A DNA stretch of 64,000 bases from Capnocytophaga felis (GCF_009684755.1 NZ_BLBC01000012.1:1-64000); one strand, 5' to 3'. Counted from the stretch's first letter, positions 45,004 through 54,763 are shown. The notes: generated by a model not told the origin, from the sequence alone. Translations and numbers: made by a program.

Positions 45004-46299
45004 ATGAAAATGAAAAGAAATAAATTAGTAGCTTTTTTACTATTTCTGCTGTTTCAATGTGCTTTTGCACAAATATCTACAGAATTGCAAGCACGTTGGG
45101 ATAAAGAGTCTTCCGTGCCTGAAAATCCATTGTTAGAACATCGTCCAACATCACTTCCTGATAGGATAACCTTGATTCCGGTAGCTTCTGACAATAGGGA
45201 AATTGCTGTGGTTTGGCGTACGGATACTTTGATTAAAGAAGGAACTTTGGAAATTGTTAAAGGAGATGATTATTCTTTTCCTAAAGAAAATCGCAAACGA
45301 ATAACCGCATCTTACAAAGTAGTTCAGTATAAAGATTACCCGATGCACTATCACAAAGCAATTGTTTCAGATTTGGAGCCAAATAGCGTGTATCGTTATC
45401 GTGTAGGAAAATCTCCTTATTGGAGTGCTTGGAACACGTATGTTCACCACAATCAGTCAGATACGCTTAGGATACTCTATTTTGGTGATACTCAAAACGG
45501 TATTTACAAACACGCCAAACGTATTTACAAAGAGGCTTTTAGGAAGTTTGGAAAGGCTCAACTTGCTGTACACGTGGGCGACCTGATAAATCACGCCAAT
45601 AACGATTATGAATGGGCAGAATGGCACGCTTCTACAGCTGACATTAACGCTACGATTCCTATAATTGCAGCACCCGGAAATCACGAATATCTTAAAAATC
45701 TGGAAGGGAAAAAAATAAAATTATCTAATTACTGGTCGGCTACTTTTCCGTATCCATACTCTTGGGAAGCCGGACAATACTATTTAGATTATGGATTTGT
45801 GCGATTTATCGTAATGAATTCCAATGAAAAGATTTATGAGCAAGGGAAATGGTTAGAACAAATTCTGTCTGAAACTCAACAAGATTGGGTGATTATTGTT
45901 GCACATCATCCTGTTTTTTCAGGGGCGAGAAATCGTATCAATAAAGGATTGTTAGAGAATTGGTTGCCTGTGATAGAAAAATATAAGGATAAAATAGGGC
46001 TTGTTTTGCAGGGACACGACCACACATACGCAAGGGGAGGACTGGAAAGCAGAACAGGAACTAAAGAAAGACCTTCACAACCTGTTTTTACAGTAACAGT
46101 TGTCGGGGACAAATATTACAACCTTGATAAACAGAACTGGATGGACGTATCGTATTCAAATGTAAGTTCTTATCAGTACATTGAAATTACAAAAAATAAA
46201 ATCATATATAAGGCTATGAGTGAGACAAATACGCTCATAGATGAATTCACGATTGAGAAAAAAGGAATAAAAAAATCTCGTAAAAAAAGCAGAAAGTAA
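45004..46299 (+). CDS. purple-acid-phosphatase-like metallophosphoesterase
   Basis: 431 residues with a signal peptide (AFAQ). An N-terminal PAP FN3-like domain (about 50-155) precedes the metallophosphoesterase core with the five motif blocks: YFGDTQNGIY, VGDLINHAND (as written VGDLINHANNDY), APGNHEY, VAHHPVF and GHDHTYARGG. Periplasmic or secreted hydrolysis of a phosphomonoester. In a glycan locus, a plausible target is a phosphate on sugar. TAATG overlap (46298-46301) with the next gene shows translational coupling. Lys/Arg-rich C-terminus. Confidence 0.82.
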   Translation: MKMKRNKLVAFLLFLLFQCAFAQISTELQARWDKESSVPENPLLEHRPTSLPDRITLIPVASDNREIAVVWRTDTLIKEGTLEIVKGDDYSFPKENRKRITASYKVVQYKDYPMHYHKAIVSDLEPNSVYRYRVGKSPYWSAWNTYVHHNQSDTLRILYFGDTQNGIYKHAKRIYKEAFRKFGKAQLAVHVGDLINHANNDYEWAEWHASTADINATIPIIAAPGNHEYLKNLEGKKIKLSNYWSATFPYPYSWEAGQYYLDYGFVRFIVMNSNEKIYEQGKWLEQILSETQQDWVIIVAHHPVFSGARNRINKGLLENWLPVIEKYKDKIGLVLQGHDHTYARGGLESRTGTKERPSQPVFTVTVVGDKYYNLDKQNWMDVSYSNVSSYQYIEITKNKIIYKAMSETNTLIDEFTIEKKGIKKSRKKSRK

Positions 46300-48323
46300 T
46301 GTTACGGAAATTATTTGTCATTGGGTTTGTTTTTTATATGAAAATCATATATTGTAGTTGGGCTCAAAACGCTGTGTTCCAATGGCAAGATTCCAAAACC
46401 TTGATTGTAAATGACGGAATGAGTGAGCAAACGTATCAGTGGAAAGATGGCACACTTTGGCTTACCAAAGCCAAAAAGTTACGTCATTCAAAGACTGACA
46501 TATTTTCTGTTCCGATTCCGAATCAAACAATTACCGAAACTCCTTTAAACTTTTCGTACAAAATACATCAAGTTGGTGCAACGGACAGAACTTCAGGTTA
46601 CTGCCAAATCGATTTGCATAGTGTTTATAATGATTATGAAACCATACGCAGTTTGCGAGTTTATGACAATTCTCCTGGAATTGAATGGCGATTTCAGATT
46701 AAGGGGAATTCTCCTCTGCTCAAATCATTCAAAACATTTAATACAGAGTCCATAGAAGACGTTACTTTGCTTAGTGCCAATGTGCCTTTCTATTTTTCAA
46801 TGCCGTTTTCAACTCCTCATTTTACGACAAAAGTGGTTGGTTTTCAAGAATCTACTGACCATCACAGTAATATAACCGTTGTTCGGGAGGAATTGCCGTA
46901 TCGTAAACCTCAGTATTACAAGGGGTCTGTGCTTATTGCAGAAAATAATCACACCTCCTATGTCCATTTGGTGGTAAAATTATCTCCTTTGCAGGAGGCA
47001 CAATCTGCCTACTTAGGGTTTGATTTTAGTACTGATTTTTCGGGGATGAAGGTATATTCACCTGGGATTGAGTTGCTTGAAGAAACACCAGTATGGCACG
47101 AGGCTTATCGTATTTTTTCATTGATGTATGCTGAAAATGAATCCGTTGCATTGGGTGCTTATAAAAGGTACGAATTAAACGCCCACAAATATATTCCCGA
47201 AACAGATAATACCTTCACGATGAACACCTGGGGAGATAGGAATCGCGATAGCAGAATCAATGAGAAGTTCATTTTGGGCGAATTGGATGCAGCAGCTCGA
47301 CTTGGTATTACACATTACCAAATTGATGACGGTTGGCAAAAGGGATTATCAAGCAATTCAGCTACAAAAAGCAATACGATGAGTTGGGATGATTGGGAAG
47401 AATCTGATTGGGAGATAAACACATCACGTTTTCCAAATGGTTTGAAAAAAATAACCAAAAAGGCGAAATCACTGGGAATTGGACTGGGATTGTGGTTCAA
47501 TCCTTCCAAAAACGATGATTATGCTAATTGGGAGCGGGATAAAGATATTATGCTGAAATTACACCAACAACACGGAGTGTCGTGGATAAAGATAGACGGT
47601 TTGCGTATTGGTAACAAAAAATCTGAAAATAACGTAAATAAAATGCTGCAAATGGCTCAAAAACAGAGTGATGGATTGCAGTTTAATATAGACGTTACAG
47701 CAGGAAAACGTGGAGGTTATTTTTTCTTTAATCACTTTGGTAATATTTTTTTAGAAAATCGTTATACGGATTGGGGTAATTACTATCCGCATCTTACTCT
47801 GCGTAACGTGTGGACGCTCGCTAAATACGTTCCCATACAACGCTTTCAAATAGAATGGCTTAATAAATGGCGAAATAATAACAAATACCCTGAGGATGAT
47901 GTACTCAAACCCCAGAGAATACCGTTTGATTATCAGTTTGCTATAACAATGATGGGACAGCCTTTGGCGTGGATGGAAGCTACAGGGTTGCCTGATGAGG
48001 CTTTTTCGGTTGTGAAATTGATAAATCTTTGGAAAAAAGAACGAAGTGAAATGCAAAAAGGTATAATTCATCCGTTGGGAGAAATGCCTAACGGTTACCA
48101 TTTTACGGGTTTTGTGAGTTATGCAAACAGAAAAACATATGTGTTATTATTCAGAGAGAATACAGCTGAAAACGAGGCAACTTTTGAATTACCTTTGGGA
48201 GAAATAACCAACAGAAAATTTGTGAAAATTGCAGGAGAAGGTACTCTTGTTAGTGCTGAGGCTTCGATGTTGAAGGTTGATTTTTCTGCTCCGTTTCAGT
48301 TTTTATGGGGATACTTTGAATAG
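46299..48323 (+). CDS. GH36-like (clan GH-D) alpha-galactosidase family protein
   Basis: 674 residues with a signal sequence (CSWAQ). N-terminal beta-supersandwich to about residue 300; TIM barrel with MNTWGDRNRDSRINE, HYQIDDGWQKG, GLGLWFNPSKN, the nucleophile candidate in WIKIDGLRI and an acid/base candidate in NRYTDWGNYYP; C-terminal beta domain. The motif order is that of GH36 alpha-galactosidases, but several motif residues differ from standard members, so the sugar specificity is uncertain. Overlaps the phosphatase stop by one base. Its stop lies 2 nt from the stop of the convergent HTCS gene, leaving no room for a terminator. Confidence 0.68.
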   Translation: MLRKLFVIGFVFYMKIIYCSWAQNAVFQWQDSKTLIVNDGMSEQTYQWKDGTLWLTKAKKLRHSKTDIFSVPIPNQTITETPLNFSYKIHQVGATDRTSGYCQIDLHSVYNDYETIRSLRVYDNSPGIEWRFQIKGNSPLLKSFKTFNTESIEDVTLLSANVPFYFSMPFSTPHFTTKVVGFQESTDHHSNITVVREELPYRKPQYYKGSVLIAENNHTSYVHLVVKLSPLQEAQSAYLGFDFSTDFSGMKVYSPGIELLEETPVWHEAYRIFSLMYAENESVALGAYKRYELNAHKYIPETDNTFTMNTWGDRNRDSRINEKFILGELDAAARLGITHYQIDDGWQKGLSSNSATKSNTMSWDDWEESDWEINTSRFPNGLKKITKKAKSLGIGLGLWFNPSKNDDYANWERDKDIMLKLHQQHGVSWIKIDGLRIGNKKSENNVNKMLQMAQKQSDGLQFNIDVTAGKRGGYFFFNHFGNIFLENRYTDWGNYYPHLTLRNVWTLAKYVPIQRFQIEWLNKWRNNNKYPEDDVLKPQRIPFDYQFAITMMGQPLAWMEATGLPDEAFSVVKLINLWKKERSEMQKGIIHPLGEMPNGYHFTGFVSYANRKTYVLLFRENTAENEATFELPLGEITNRKFVKIAGEGTLVSAEASMLKVDFSAPFQFLWGYFE

Positions 48324-48325
48324 AT

Positions 48326-51300
48326 TTATTTTTTTCCTTTTGAAAATTCTTTGGGGGAAATTCCATATTTTTCTTTAAAACATTTTAAGAAATAATTTGC
48401 GTCTTGAAATCCTACTTGATCGGCAAGTTCCACAATTCGGATTTCTTCCTTTGAAAGGATGTCGGCAGCTTTTTTTAAGCGGAAGTCCCTCATATATTTT
48501 GAAGGTGAAATACCCAATAAATTTTTCATTTTTCTGTATAAATGTACACGACTCAATGCCACATCTTCACTTAAATTTTCTATTGAATATTCAGGATTTG
48601 ACAAGTTTTTTTCAATGTGTAGGTCAATTCTACGTAGCAAATCATCGTCAAATTTATTGAATCTGTTTTCTGATTTTTCGGGGAGAGCATCTCGTTTGTA
48701 AAGTTGACGTAGATTTTTCTGGCGGCGTAAAATATTGTTTATTCGGATTTGTAATTCCTTATATGAAAAAGGTTTGGTCAGATAATTATCCGCTCCCAGT
48801 TCAAGGCTTTCCATTTTTACCTCTTGTTGTTGTATGGCTGTGATTAGAATTACGGCAATGTGGCTTGTTACGATACTTGACTTTATTTCGGCACAGAGTT
48901 CTTTTCCGCTTTTTCCCGGAAGCATAATGTCCGAAATGACAATGTCTATATCTTCTTCTTGTAGAATATCAAGGGCTTCTTCGGCAGATGTAACACTCAG
49001 AACATTAAAGGTTTTAGCCAATCTCTCAGAGAGTGAATTCAGTAGGGTAACATTGTCTTCCACGATAAGGATGGTGTTCTTCTTGTCGGTTTTTTCAGGA
49101 ATAAATACAACCTCTTCATTGGTTTCCAATTGTGAAGTAAGTTCCATAGGCAACACAAAAGATTCATTGTAAAATATTGTTTTTGAGTCAGAAACATCAA
49201 CTTTTACATTCGGGATAATAACCGTGAATGTGCTGCCTTTTCCCGGAGAACTTTCTACTTTTATTTGCCCTTTCATTAAATCTTTTACAATCGTTTTGAC
49301 CAAAGAAAGCCCAATGCCACTACCCGGAATTTTTTTGTTGTCACCTTTGTAAAATCGGTCAAAGATGAAAGGTAACGATTCCTTTTCAATTCCTATTCCC
49401 GAATCCTCTACCTTTATATGTAAATTATAAGTAGCGTCTTCATTTTCAATGGTTTTTACCAATAACGACACACTTCCACCTTCAGGAGTATATTTTATGG
49501 CGTTTGATAGTAAATTTAAAAGTATCTTTTCAATTTTTTCTTTGTCAAGCAATAAAGGTTTCTCGGTTACCTCTCGCATATTTATCTGCCAGTTGATGTT
49601 ATTTTTGGAAGCCAACGAATGAAAAGAATTATTGACGTTTTCAAGAAAAATTTTTAATAAAATAGGAACATTGTTGATTTTCTCTTGGTTAGATTCAATA
49701 CGATTGATAGTAAGTAGTTGGTTAACCAAATGCAATAAATTTTTTCCGTGGTGTTGTATGTTTGATAGTTTTTTTCGCATTTTGGGTTGAAGTTCTATCT
49801 CATCTAAAATCTCTTCCACTGGACTGATTATGAGTGTTAAAGGAGTTAATATTTCGTGGCTTACATCCGTGAAATATTTCACTTTCATAGAGTACATCTC
49901 TTCTACTCGTTTCTTTTCAATCTCTTTTAGTCGGATACGGTGGTTAAACACAATTTTTCGGAGCATATCCCTGCGAATATACCAAACAATGCTTGCAACT
50001 ATCAGAAGATATAGCAAGAAAGCAGGCCAAGTGAGCCAAAAAGGAGGTTTTACCACAATAGGGAAACTGAGTTGCTCTCCCCAAACACCATCATTATTAC
50101 TGGCTTGCACTCTGAAAATGTAGGAACCTTTGGGGATTTTGCTATATTCTGCAATTCCTCTTTCAGAAGAGTAACGCCAATCAATGTCAAATCCTTCAAG
50201 AATGTATTTGAAATTATTATTTTCAGGCATCAGGTAATTTAAGCCCGTAAATTCAAGAGTAAGAGCTGTTTGGTTATGTGCCAATTCTATTTTTTCAGGG
50301 TGGATTACTGAAATATTATCAAACTCTGAAAGGGAACCAATAGGATGATTATTTACCTTTATTTCAGACAGATATACTGTAGGTTTATACCGGTTTTTAG
50401 AAACTTTTTTAGGAATGAACGACGCCCAAAGGTCCTTTCCTCCTACAACAAATACAGGCGGATTTGTAGGAATGTGAAAGGTAGCTCCTTGGTTGATTTC
50501 GGAAATAGGAAACCCGTTTCGGATATCATAATTTAGGAATCCTTCATCAGTAAATTGCGACACTCCGCTGATGCTGTTTACCCATAAGTCCTCGCCCGAG
50601 ATCATCGTACTGAAAACAGTATTGTTGAGCAGACCATCTTCTGTTGTGTAATTTTTCACAACCTGCAGATGTTTGTCCAGTACAAAAACACCAAATCCGT
50701 TGGTGCTTACAAAATACTTTTCTCCCATTGCCAAAACGTGGTTCACATCATCAATATGTTTTATTTTTTGCTCAACTTTTCCGTTAGGAACATTTTCAAA
50801 TTCGATTAATCCTTTGCCTATTGTTGAAAGTAAATAAGTTTTTTCGTTTATTTTCAACAAATGTTTTCCAAAATTCTTACCGATAGTAAGATGCAATTTT
50901 TTTGCTATGGGAAAATCTATTAGCTGGTTTGTTTTGCTATCGAAAAGATGAAGCCCTCCACTTTTGTCAGAAAGAAGCCACAATTTGTTATCTGATTCTT
51001 TTATAATACTGTTGATAACTCCAAGATTTTCAAGTCCTAAAGCCGTAATTTTGCCATTTTGTTCTTTATAAAGCCCTTTGTGTAATGTTCCTATCCATAA
51101 TACGTCGGAAACCGAATCATAGAAGAGTGATTTGATAACGGTTCCGCCTTCTATGCGATTTGTACTTACTACTTTATGATTTTTATCGTACTCTATTAAG
51201 TATCCGTTTTCGGTACCTACTATTAAATGTCCACTTTTGTAGGCAAAAGCACTTGCCACATTGTGTGAGTTTTTATGACTGTTGGTATTGAGAGAATGAG

Positions 51301-52357
51301 GTGTAAAGCGTGAAAGATAATCATCACTTAGTAATAATCCGTCGTGGTAAGTGCCTATCCATAGCGACCCGTTTTTATCTATTAAAAAGGAACGAACAGA
51401 AGGATTATCAATTGATTGTGTGTTGCGGAAAATGGTTACTTCTTGCAGAATACCTGTTTGGGTGTCAAGTATTTTTACTCCTTGAAATCCACCAATCCAC
51501 AGATTGCCTTGACTGTCTAAAATTAGTTTACGAATGCTACTCAAAGTTGTATGCTTATCATTTTGTGAAAAAAGCCAATGTTTTTCAGGAAATCCATCGG
51601 AATCACACTGATAAACACCGTTGTTATAAGTAGCGACGTAAATTTTTCCGTTAGGATGAAAGACGATGTCCTCAATACGTTCGTTTTTGCTAAGGGTAAT
51701 ATTTCCGAAATTCCCTGCGATTTGAACGACTTCTTTCTTACTGGGATTGTATCTGAAAAGCCCTTTGGTAACGCTTGCTATCCAATATTCGTTTTTAAGG
51801 GGCGATTTTACAATTTTTGTTACTGAAATATCGGCTATGTTGCCTTCGGAAGTTATAATTTCGGGTTTTTCAAAGGAATTTTTCTGTGGGTCATATTTGT
51901 ATAAACCCGTCCAGCCACACGCCCATACGTCATTGTCAATAACCGATATAGAACGAATCCCTTTATTGTCTGAGTCGTTTACTTCATAGTTAGTGAAAAC
52001 ACCTTGCTTCCAATGTAATAAACTCACACCTTTGTTGTGTGCTACCCATATTTTATCCTTTTTGCCGTTGGCGATGTCATTAATGTGATTGCTTGCAATG
52101 CTGAGTGTATCTCCTAAGATATGCTTATGTATCTTTATTTTATTTCCGCTATACTGGTTAAGTCCGTCACGTGTGCCAATCCAAATAAAGCCAAGACTGT
52201 CTTGATTGATTGCCATTACTGTATTCTGGCTTAGTCCTTGTTCTGTACCGAGTTGTTGTACGTAGATATTACTTTGAGCTTGAGCAGAGATATGCCAAAA
52301 AAAGACGACAAGGCTTACTAAATTAGCAATTTTTAATATTTGAAAATTGAAGCTCAA
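48326..52357 (-). CDS. hybrid two-component system regulator (HTCS), AraC-type output
   Basis: 1343 residues, full-length. Signal/TM at the N-terminus (to AQAQ), a periplasmic sensor of about 14 Reg_prop blades (IWIGTRDGLNQYSG, LWIGGFQGVKIL, LWIGTYHDGLL and so on) to about residue 690, a Y_Y_Y domain (about 700-765), a TM helix (about 775-795), HisKA with His in VSHEILTPLTLI, HATPase with LLSNAIKYTPEGG and GSGIGLSLV, receiver with Asp in VISDIMLPGKSG, and two AraC HTH motifs at the end (SRVHLYRKMKNLLGISPSKYMRDFRLKKA; GFQDANYFLKCFKEKYGISP, the latter two in pieces). It senses an oligosaccharide or sugar in the periplasm and activates the locus. Best candidate to bind the three GTAAC direct-repeat operators. 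Confidence 0.93.
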   Translation of the reverse strand: MSFNFQILKIANLVSLVVFFWHISAQAQSNIYVQQLGTEQGLSQNTVMAINQDSLGFIWIGTRDGLNQYSGNKIKIHKHILGDTLSIASNHINDIANGKKDKIWVAHNKGVSLLHWKQGVFTNYEVNDSDNKGIRSISVIDNDVWACGWTGLYKYDPQKNSFEKPEIITSEGNIADISVTKIVKSPLKNEYWIASVTKGLFRYNPSKKEVVQIAGNFGNITLSKNERIEDIVFHPNGKIYVATYNNGVYQCDSDGFPEKHWLFSQNDKHTTLSSIRKLILDSQGNLWIGGFQGVKILDTQTGILQEVTIFRNTQSIDNPSVRSFLIDKNGSLWIGTYHDGLLLSDDYLSRFTPHSLNTNSHKNSHNVASAFAYKSGHLIVGTENGYLIEYDKNHKVVSTNRIEGGTVIKSLFYDSVSDVLWIGTLHKGLYKEQNGKITALGLENLGVINSIIKESDNKLWLLSDKSGGLHLFDSKTNQLIDFPIAKKLHLTIGKNFGKHLLKINEKTYLLSTIGKGLIEFENVPNGKVEQKIKHIDDVNHVLAMGEKYFVSTNGFGVFVLDKHLQVVKNYTTEDGLLNNTVFSTMISGEDLWVNSISGVSQFTDEGFLNYDIRNGFPISEINQGATFHIPTNPPVFVVGGKDLWASFIPKKVSKNRYKPTVYLSEIKVNNHPIGSLSEFDNISVIHPEKIELAHNQTALTLEFTGLNYLMPENNNFKYILEGFDIDWRYSSERGIAEYSKIPKGSYIFRVQASNNDGVWGEQLSFPIVVKPPFWLTWPAFLLYLLIVASIVWYIRRDMLRKIVFNHRIRLKEIEKKRVEEMYSMKVKYFTDVSHEILTPLTLIISPVEEILDEIELQPKMRKKLSNIQHHGKNLLHLVNQLLTINRIESNQEKINNVPILLKIFLENVNNSFHSLASKNNINWQINMREVTEKPLLLDKEKIEKILLNLLSNAIKYTPEGGSVSLLVKTIENEDATYNLHIKVEDSGIGIEKESLPFIFDRFYKGDNKKIPGSGIGLSLVKTIVKDLMKGQIKVESSPGKGSTFTVIIPNVKVDVSDSKTIFYNESFVLPMELTSQLETNEEVVFIPEKTDKKNTILIVEDNVTLLNSLSERLAKTFNVLSVTSAEEALDILQEEDIDIVISDIMLPGKSGKELCAEIKSSIVTSHIAVILITAIQQQEVKMESLELGADNYLTKPFSYKELQIRINNILRRQKNLRQLYKRDALPEKSENRFNKFDDDLLRRIDLHIEKNLSNPEYSIENLSEDVALSRVHLYRKMKNLLGISPSKYMRDFRLKKAADILSKEEIRIVELADQVGFQDANYFLKCFKEKYGISPKEFSKGKK

Positions 52358-52537
52358 GACTTGATATTTTTATAAAAAAAGATTTGTATTTTGGAAAGCA
52401 AGGTACGAATTTTTTAAATATTATTGAATAAATGCCGTGTAAATTAACAAATTTATTTGATAATTCTGTTGAAATTCAAGATTAGAGTGATGAAAACTGA
52501 GCTCTATTTTTGCAGGTTGATGAGCAAAAACGCTTAT

Positions 52538-52581
52538 AAAAAAATACGTTTAACCTTATTAAAAGCAAACGTATTTTTTTT
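52538..52581 (-). terminator. terminator of the DsbA-like gene
   Basis: AAAAAAATACGTTT / AAACGTATTTTTTTT, near-perfect stem around a 15-nt loop, directly after the stop at 52587 on the minus strand; could also end a plus-strand transcript. Confidence 0.8.
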
Positions 52582-52586
52582 GAGAA

Positions 52587-53552
52587 TTATTTTTTCTTCC
52601 AGATAGAACCATTTTTGGTGGTATATTTTTCCAGAAAGCCTTGTTCGGTTAGTTGGTTGAGGTAAACTTCGCTGTCCTTACGAGGCATTCCTGAGAGCTG
52701 CGAAAATTCTCGAGCCGTGAGGGTAGGGTAGTAACCAAAGAGTGTCTGCCAATCTTTTTTATATTCTTTTTTTGTGGTTTTGGGATTAAGTTTCAGTATC
52801 GCCTTTTCAAAATAAGCATATGGTTTTGCTCCATAAACTACTTCTTTATTACCTTGCTTATCTGTGAAAATCATTGTAGGAAATCCGCGAATTCCCAAGT
52901 CTTTACCCAATTTCAAATCGTTCTCAAAGAGCTCTTTGGCTTTGCCTGCAATGTCTTGTTTTAGTTGTGTGATGTTTAATTCTGCTTTGTCAGCAGCTTT
53001 TGCGATGTGTTCCCACTGAGTGATGTTTTTCTTCTGAAGGAAAACCATTTCTCTCAATTCTCTCAAAAAAGAAATTGCTTTGTTTTTGTCTTGCATTTGA
53101 GCAGCTTTAAACGCAATTGACGGAGGGTAAGAAGATTGTAAAGGGTCTTCCAGCCATATGTTGCCATCTATCGGCATATCGTAATATAAACTCACCTCGT
53201 CCCAATGATGAGCCACATCCGATGGTTTGCTAATGCCGCCGCTGTTGTAGCTCCAATCGGGTAGGAGTCCGCCAGTATGATAGTTGATAGTAACGATATC
53301 ACTGTATTCTAATTTGAGTTGGCGAAGCTGCGGTTCGATACCCCAACACGAAGAACATATCGGGTCGGTGTAATAGGTAACAGTTATGGGTTTTTCCGCT
53401 TGTGGGAGTTCAGATTTTACAACGTTATTTTCTGTTTGAGGTACGCCACAAATTCCCTCTTTTGGGTCACAAAGTAGTGGATTAGTATTCTGTGCCATAG
53501 CTAAAAATGATTGTGTTACAAATAAAAAACTGATGATAAACTTTTTAAGCAT
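52587..53552 (-). CDS. secreted DsbA-family thioredoxin-fold protein
   Basis: 321 residues from ATG 53552, chosen because it begins a clean signal peptide (MLKKFIISFLFVTQSFLAMA); ATG 53603 in frame would put 17 residues before it. Thioredoxin fold of the DsbA/FrnE type with CSSC in YYTDPICSSCWGIEP, a helical insertion, and cis-Pro in IRGFPTMIF. The C-terminal 50 residues (LTAREFSQLSGMPRKDSEVYL) look like a small winged-helix. Probably an extracytoplasmic thiol oxidoreductase; the helix-like tail is as in SpxH/YjbH-type relatives. Not obviously part of the glycan locus. A TATCTTTG box (complement of 53627-53634) precedes it. Confidence 0.8.
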   Translation of the reverse strand: MLKKFIISFLFVTQSFLAMAQNTNPLLCDPKEGICGVPQTENNVVKSELPQAEKPITVTYYTDPICSSCWGIEPQLRQLKLEYSDIVTINYHTGGLLPDWSYNSGGISKPSDVAHHWDEVSLYYDMPIDGNIWLEDPLQSSYPPSIAFKAAQMQDKNKAISFLRELREMVFLQKKNITQWEHIAKAADKAELNITQLKQDIAGKAKELFENDLKLGKDLGIRGFPTMIFTDKQGNKEVVYGAKPYAYFEKAILKLNPKTTKKEYKKDWQTLFGYYPTLTAREFSQLSGMPRKDSEVYLNQLTEQGFLEKYTTKNGSIWKKK

Positions 53553-53787
53553 TGTTTGTTTCTTTAAGTTTTTAGGATTGATGTAGGATGGGTAATATGC
53601 CATCTTACTTTTTGTATTCTTTGATACAAAGATATAATTTTTTGGTGGTATTGTAAAAGGTGTGAAGTTTATTTTACAGGATTAAATCAAATTGTATCGC
53701 TTGAGTGAAGTTGTGGTACAAAGGGATTTGACACATATTATTATAGTAAACCAAATTTTTTTTGAGAAAATTCTTGTTGTGGTATTG

Positions 53788-53853
53788 GTAACTTAAATCC
53801 TTGTTTTTGTAACATTTGTAATTAAATAATTGTTTGTTTTGTAATACTTTAGC
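53788..53853 (+). promoter_or_regulatory. GTAAC direct-repeat operator and promoter of the glucuronate operon
   Basis: GTAAC at 53788-53792 and 53809-53813 (21-bp period, second reading GTAACATTTG as in the GH2 promoter), -7-like TACTTTAGC at 53845-53853, same 44-nt distance. ATG of the first gene is at 53888. Confidence 0.75.
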
Positions 53854-53887
53854 AGCATAAAAACGAAACTTAAAATTTAGTTATGTT

Positions 53888-54739
53888 ATGAAAGATGAAT
53901 TTAATTTGAATGTTTCAGGGAAAGTAGCTGTGGTTACTGGTGGGGGAGGCGTACTTTGTTCTACCATAGCTAAAGCATTAGGTGCACAAGGTATAAAGAT
54001 TGCTATCCTTGACATAAAACGTGATGTCGCTGAGCAAATAGCTGCGGAAATAAAAGAAATATATGGAGTAGAAACTGTTGGTATTTGCACAGACGTTTTA
54101 AACAAAGCATCATTAGAGGAGGCTTTGAAAGTAATTCATAATGAATTAGGTACAATTGATTATCTCCTAAACGGAGCGGGAGGTAATGCAGTATCGGCAA
54201 CCACTCAAACGGAGTTCATTACCGAAGAATATCTCAACCGATTGGAAGATACATTTTTTGGTTTACAAATGGAAGGTTTCGACCGAGTTTTTGCACTGAA
54301 TTTTCAGGGGACTTTGTTGCCAACAATGGTTTTTGCTAAAGATATGTTAGCCAAAAGACAAGGAGCGATTGTTAATATTTCGTCAATGAATTCTTACACA
54401 CCTTTAACCAAAATTCCTGCGTATTCTGCCGCCAAAGCAGCGATAAATAACTTCACACAATGGTTGGCAGTACATTTTGCCAAAACAGGTATTCGGGTTA
54501 ATGCCATTGCACCTGGTTTCTTGCTGACGAATCAGAATCGTTTCTTGCTAATTGATGAAAAAAGCGGACAGGCAACACCACGTGGAAATAAAATCATAAC
54601 AAATACCCCAATGGGACGTTATGGCGAGCCGGAAGAACTTTCCGGAACAGTGGTTTACTTGTTTTCAGATTGGGCGAAATTTATCACAGGAGTGGTAATT
54701 CCCATAGATGGTGGATTTAGTGCATATAGTGGAGTGTAA
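53888..54739 (+). CDS. uxuB: SDR-family D-mannonate oxidoreductase (fructuronate reductase)
   Basis: 283 residues, classical short-chain dehydrogenase: cofactor motif TGGGGVLCS, LLNGAGGNA, catalytic NISSMNS...YSAAKAA (Ser, Tyr, Lys) and C-terminal VIPIDGGFSAYSGV. Position before uxuA and uxaC shows its job: reduction of D-fructuronate to D-mannonate with NAD(P)H. It is the SDR type rather than the larger E. coli UxuB type, so the symbol denotes function. First gene of the operon. Confidence 0.85.
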   Translation: MKDEFNLNVSGKVAVVTGGGGVLCSTIAKALGAQGIKIAILDIKRDVAEQIAAEIKEIYGVETVGICTDVLNKASLEEALKVIHNELGTIDYLLNGAGGNAVSATTQTEFITEEYLNRLEDTFFGLQMEGFDRVFALNFQGTLLPTMVFAKDMLAKRQGAIVNISSMNSYTPLTKIPAYSAAKAAINNFTQWLAVHFAKTGIRVNAIAPGFLLTNQNRFLLIDEKSGQATPRGNKIITNTPMGRYGEPEELSGTVVYLFSDWAKFITGVVIPIDGGFSAYSGV

Positions 54740-54763
54740 AATTAAATCTTAAAACGGTATATA

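Noticed and set aside
53611..53630. Inverted repeat TTTGTAT-N6-ATACAAA upstream of the DsbA-like gene as operator
   Set aside because: AT-rich 7-bp arms overlapping the -7 box; too short to separate from chance with a single copy.
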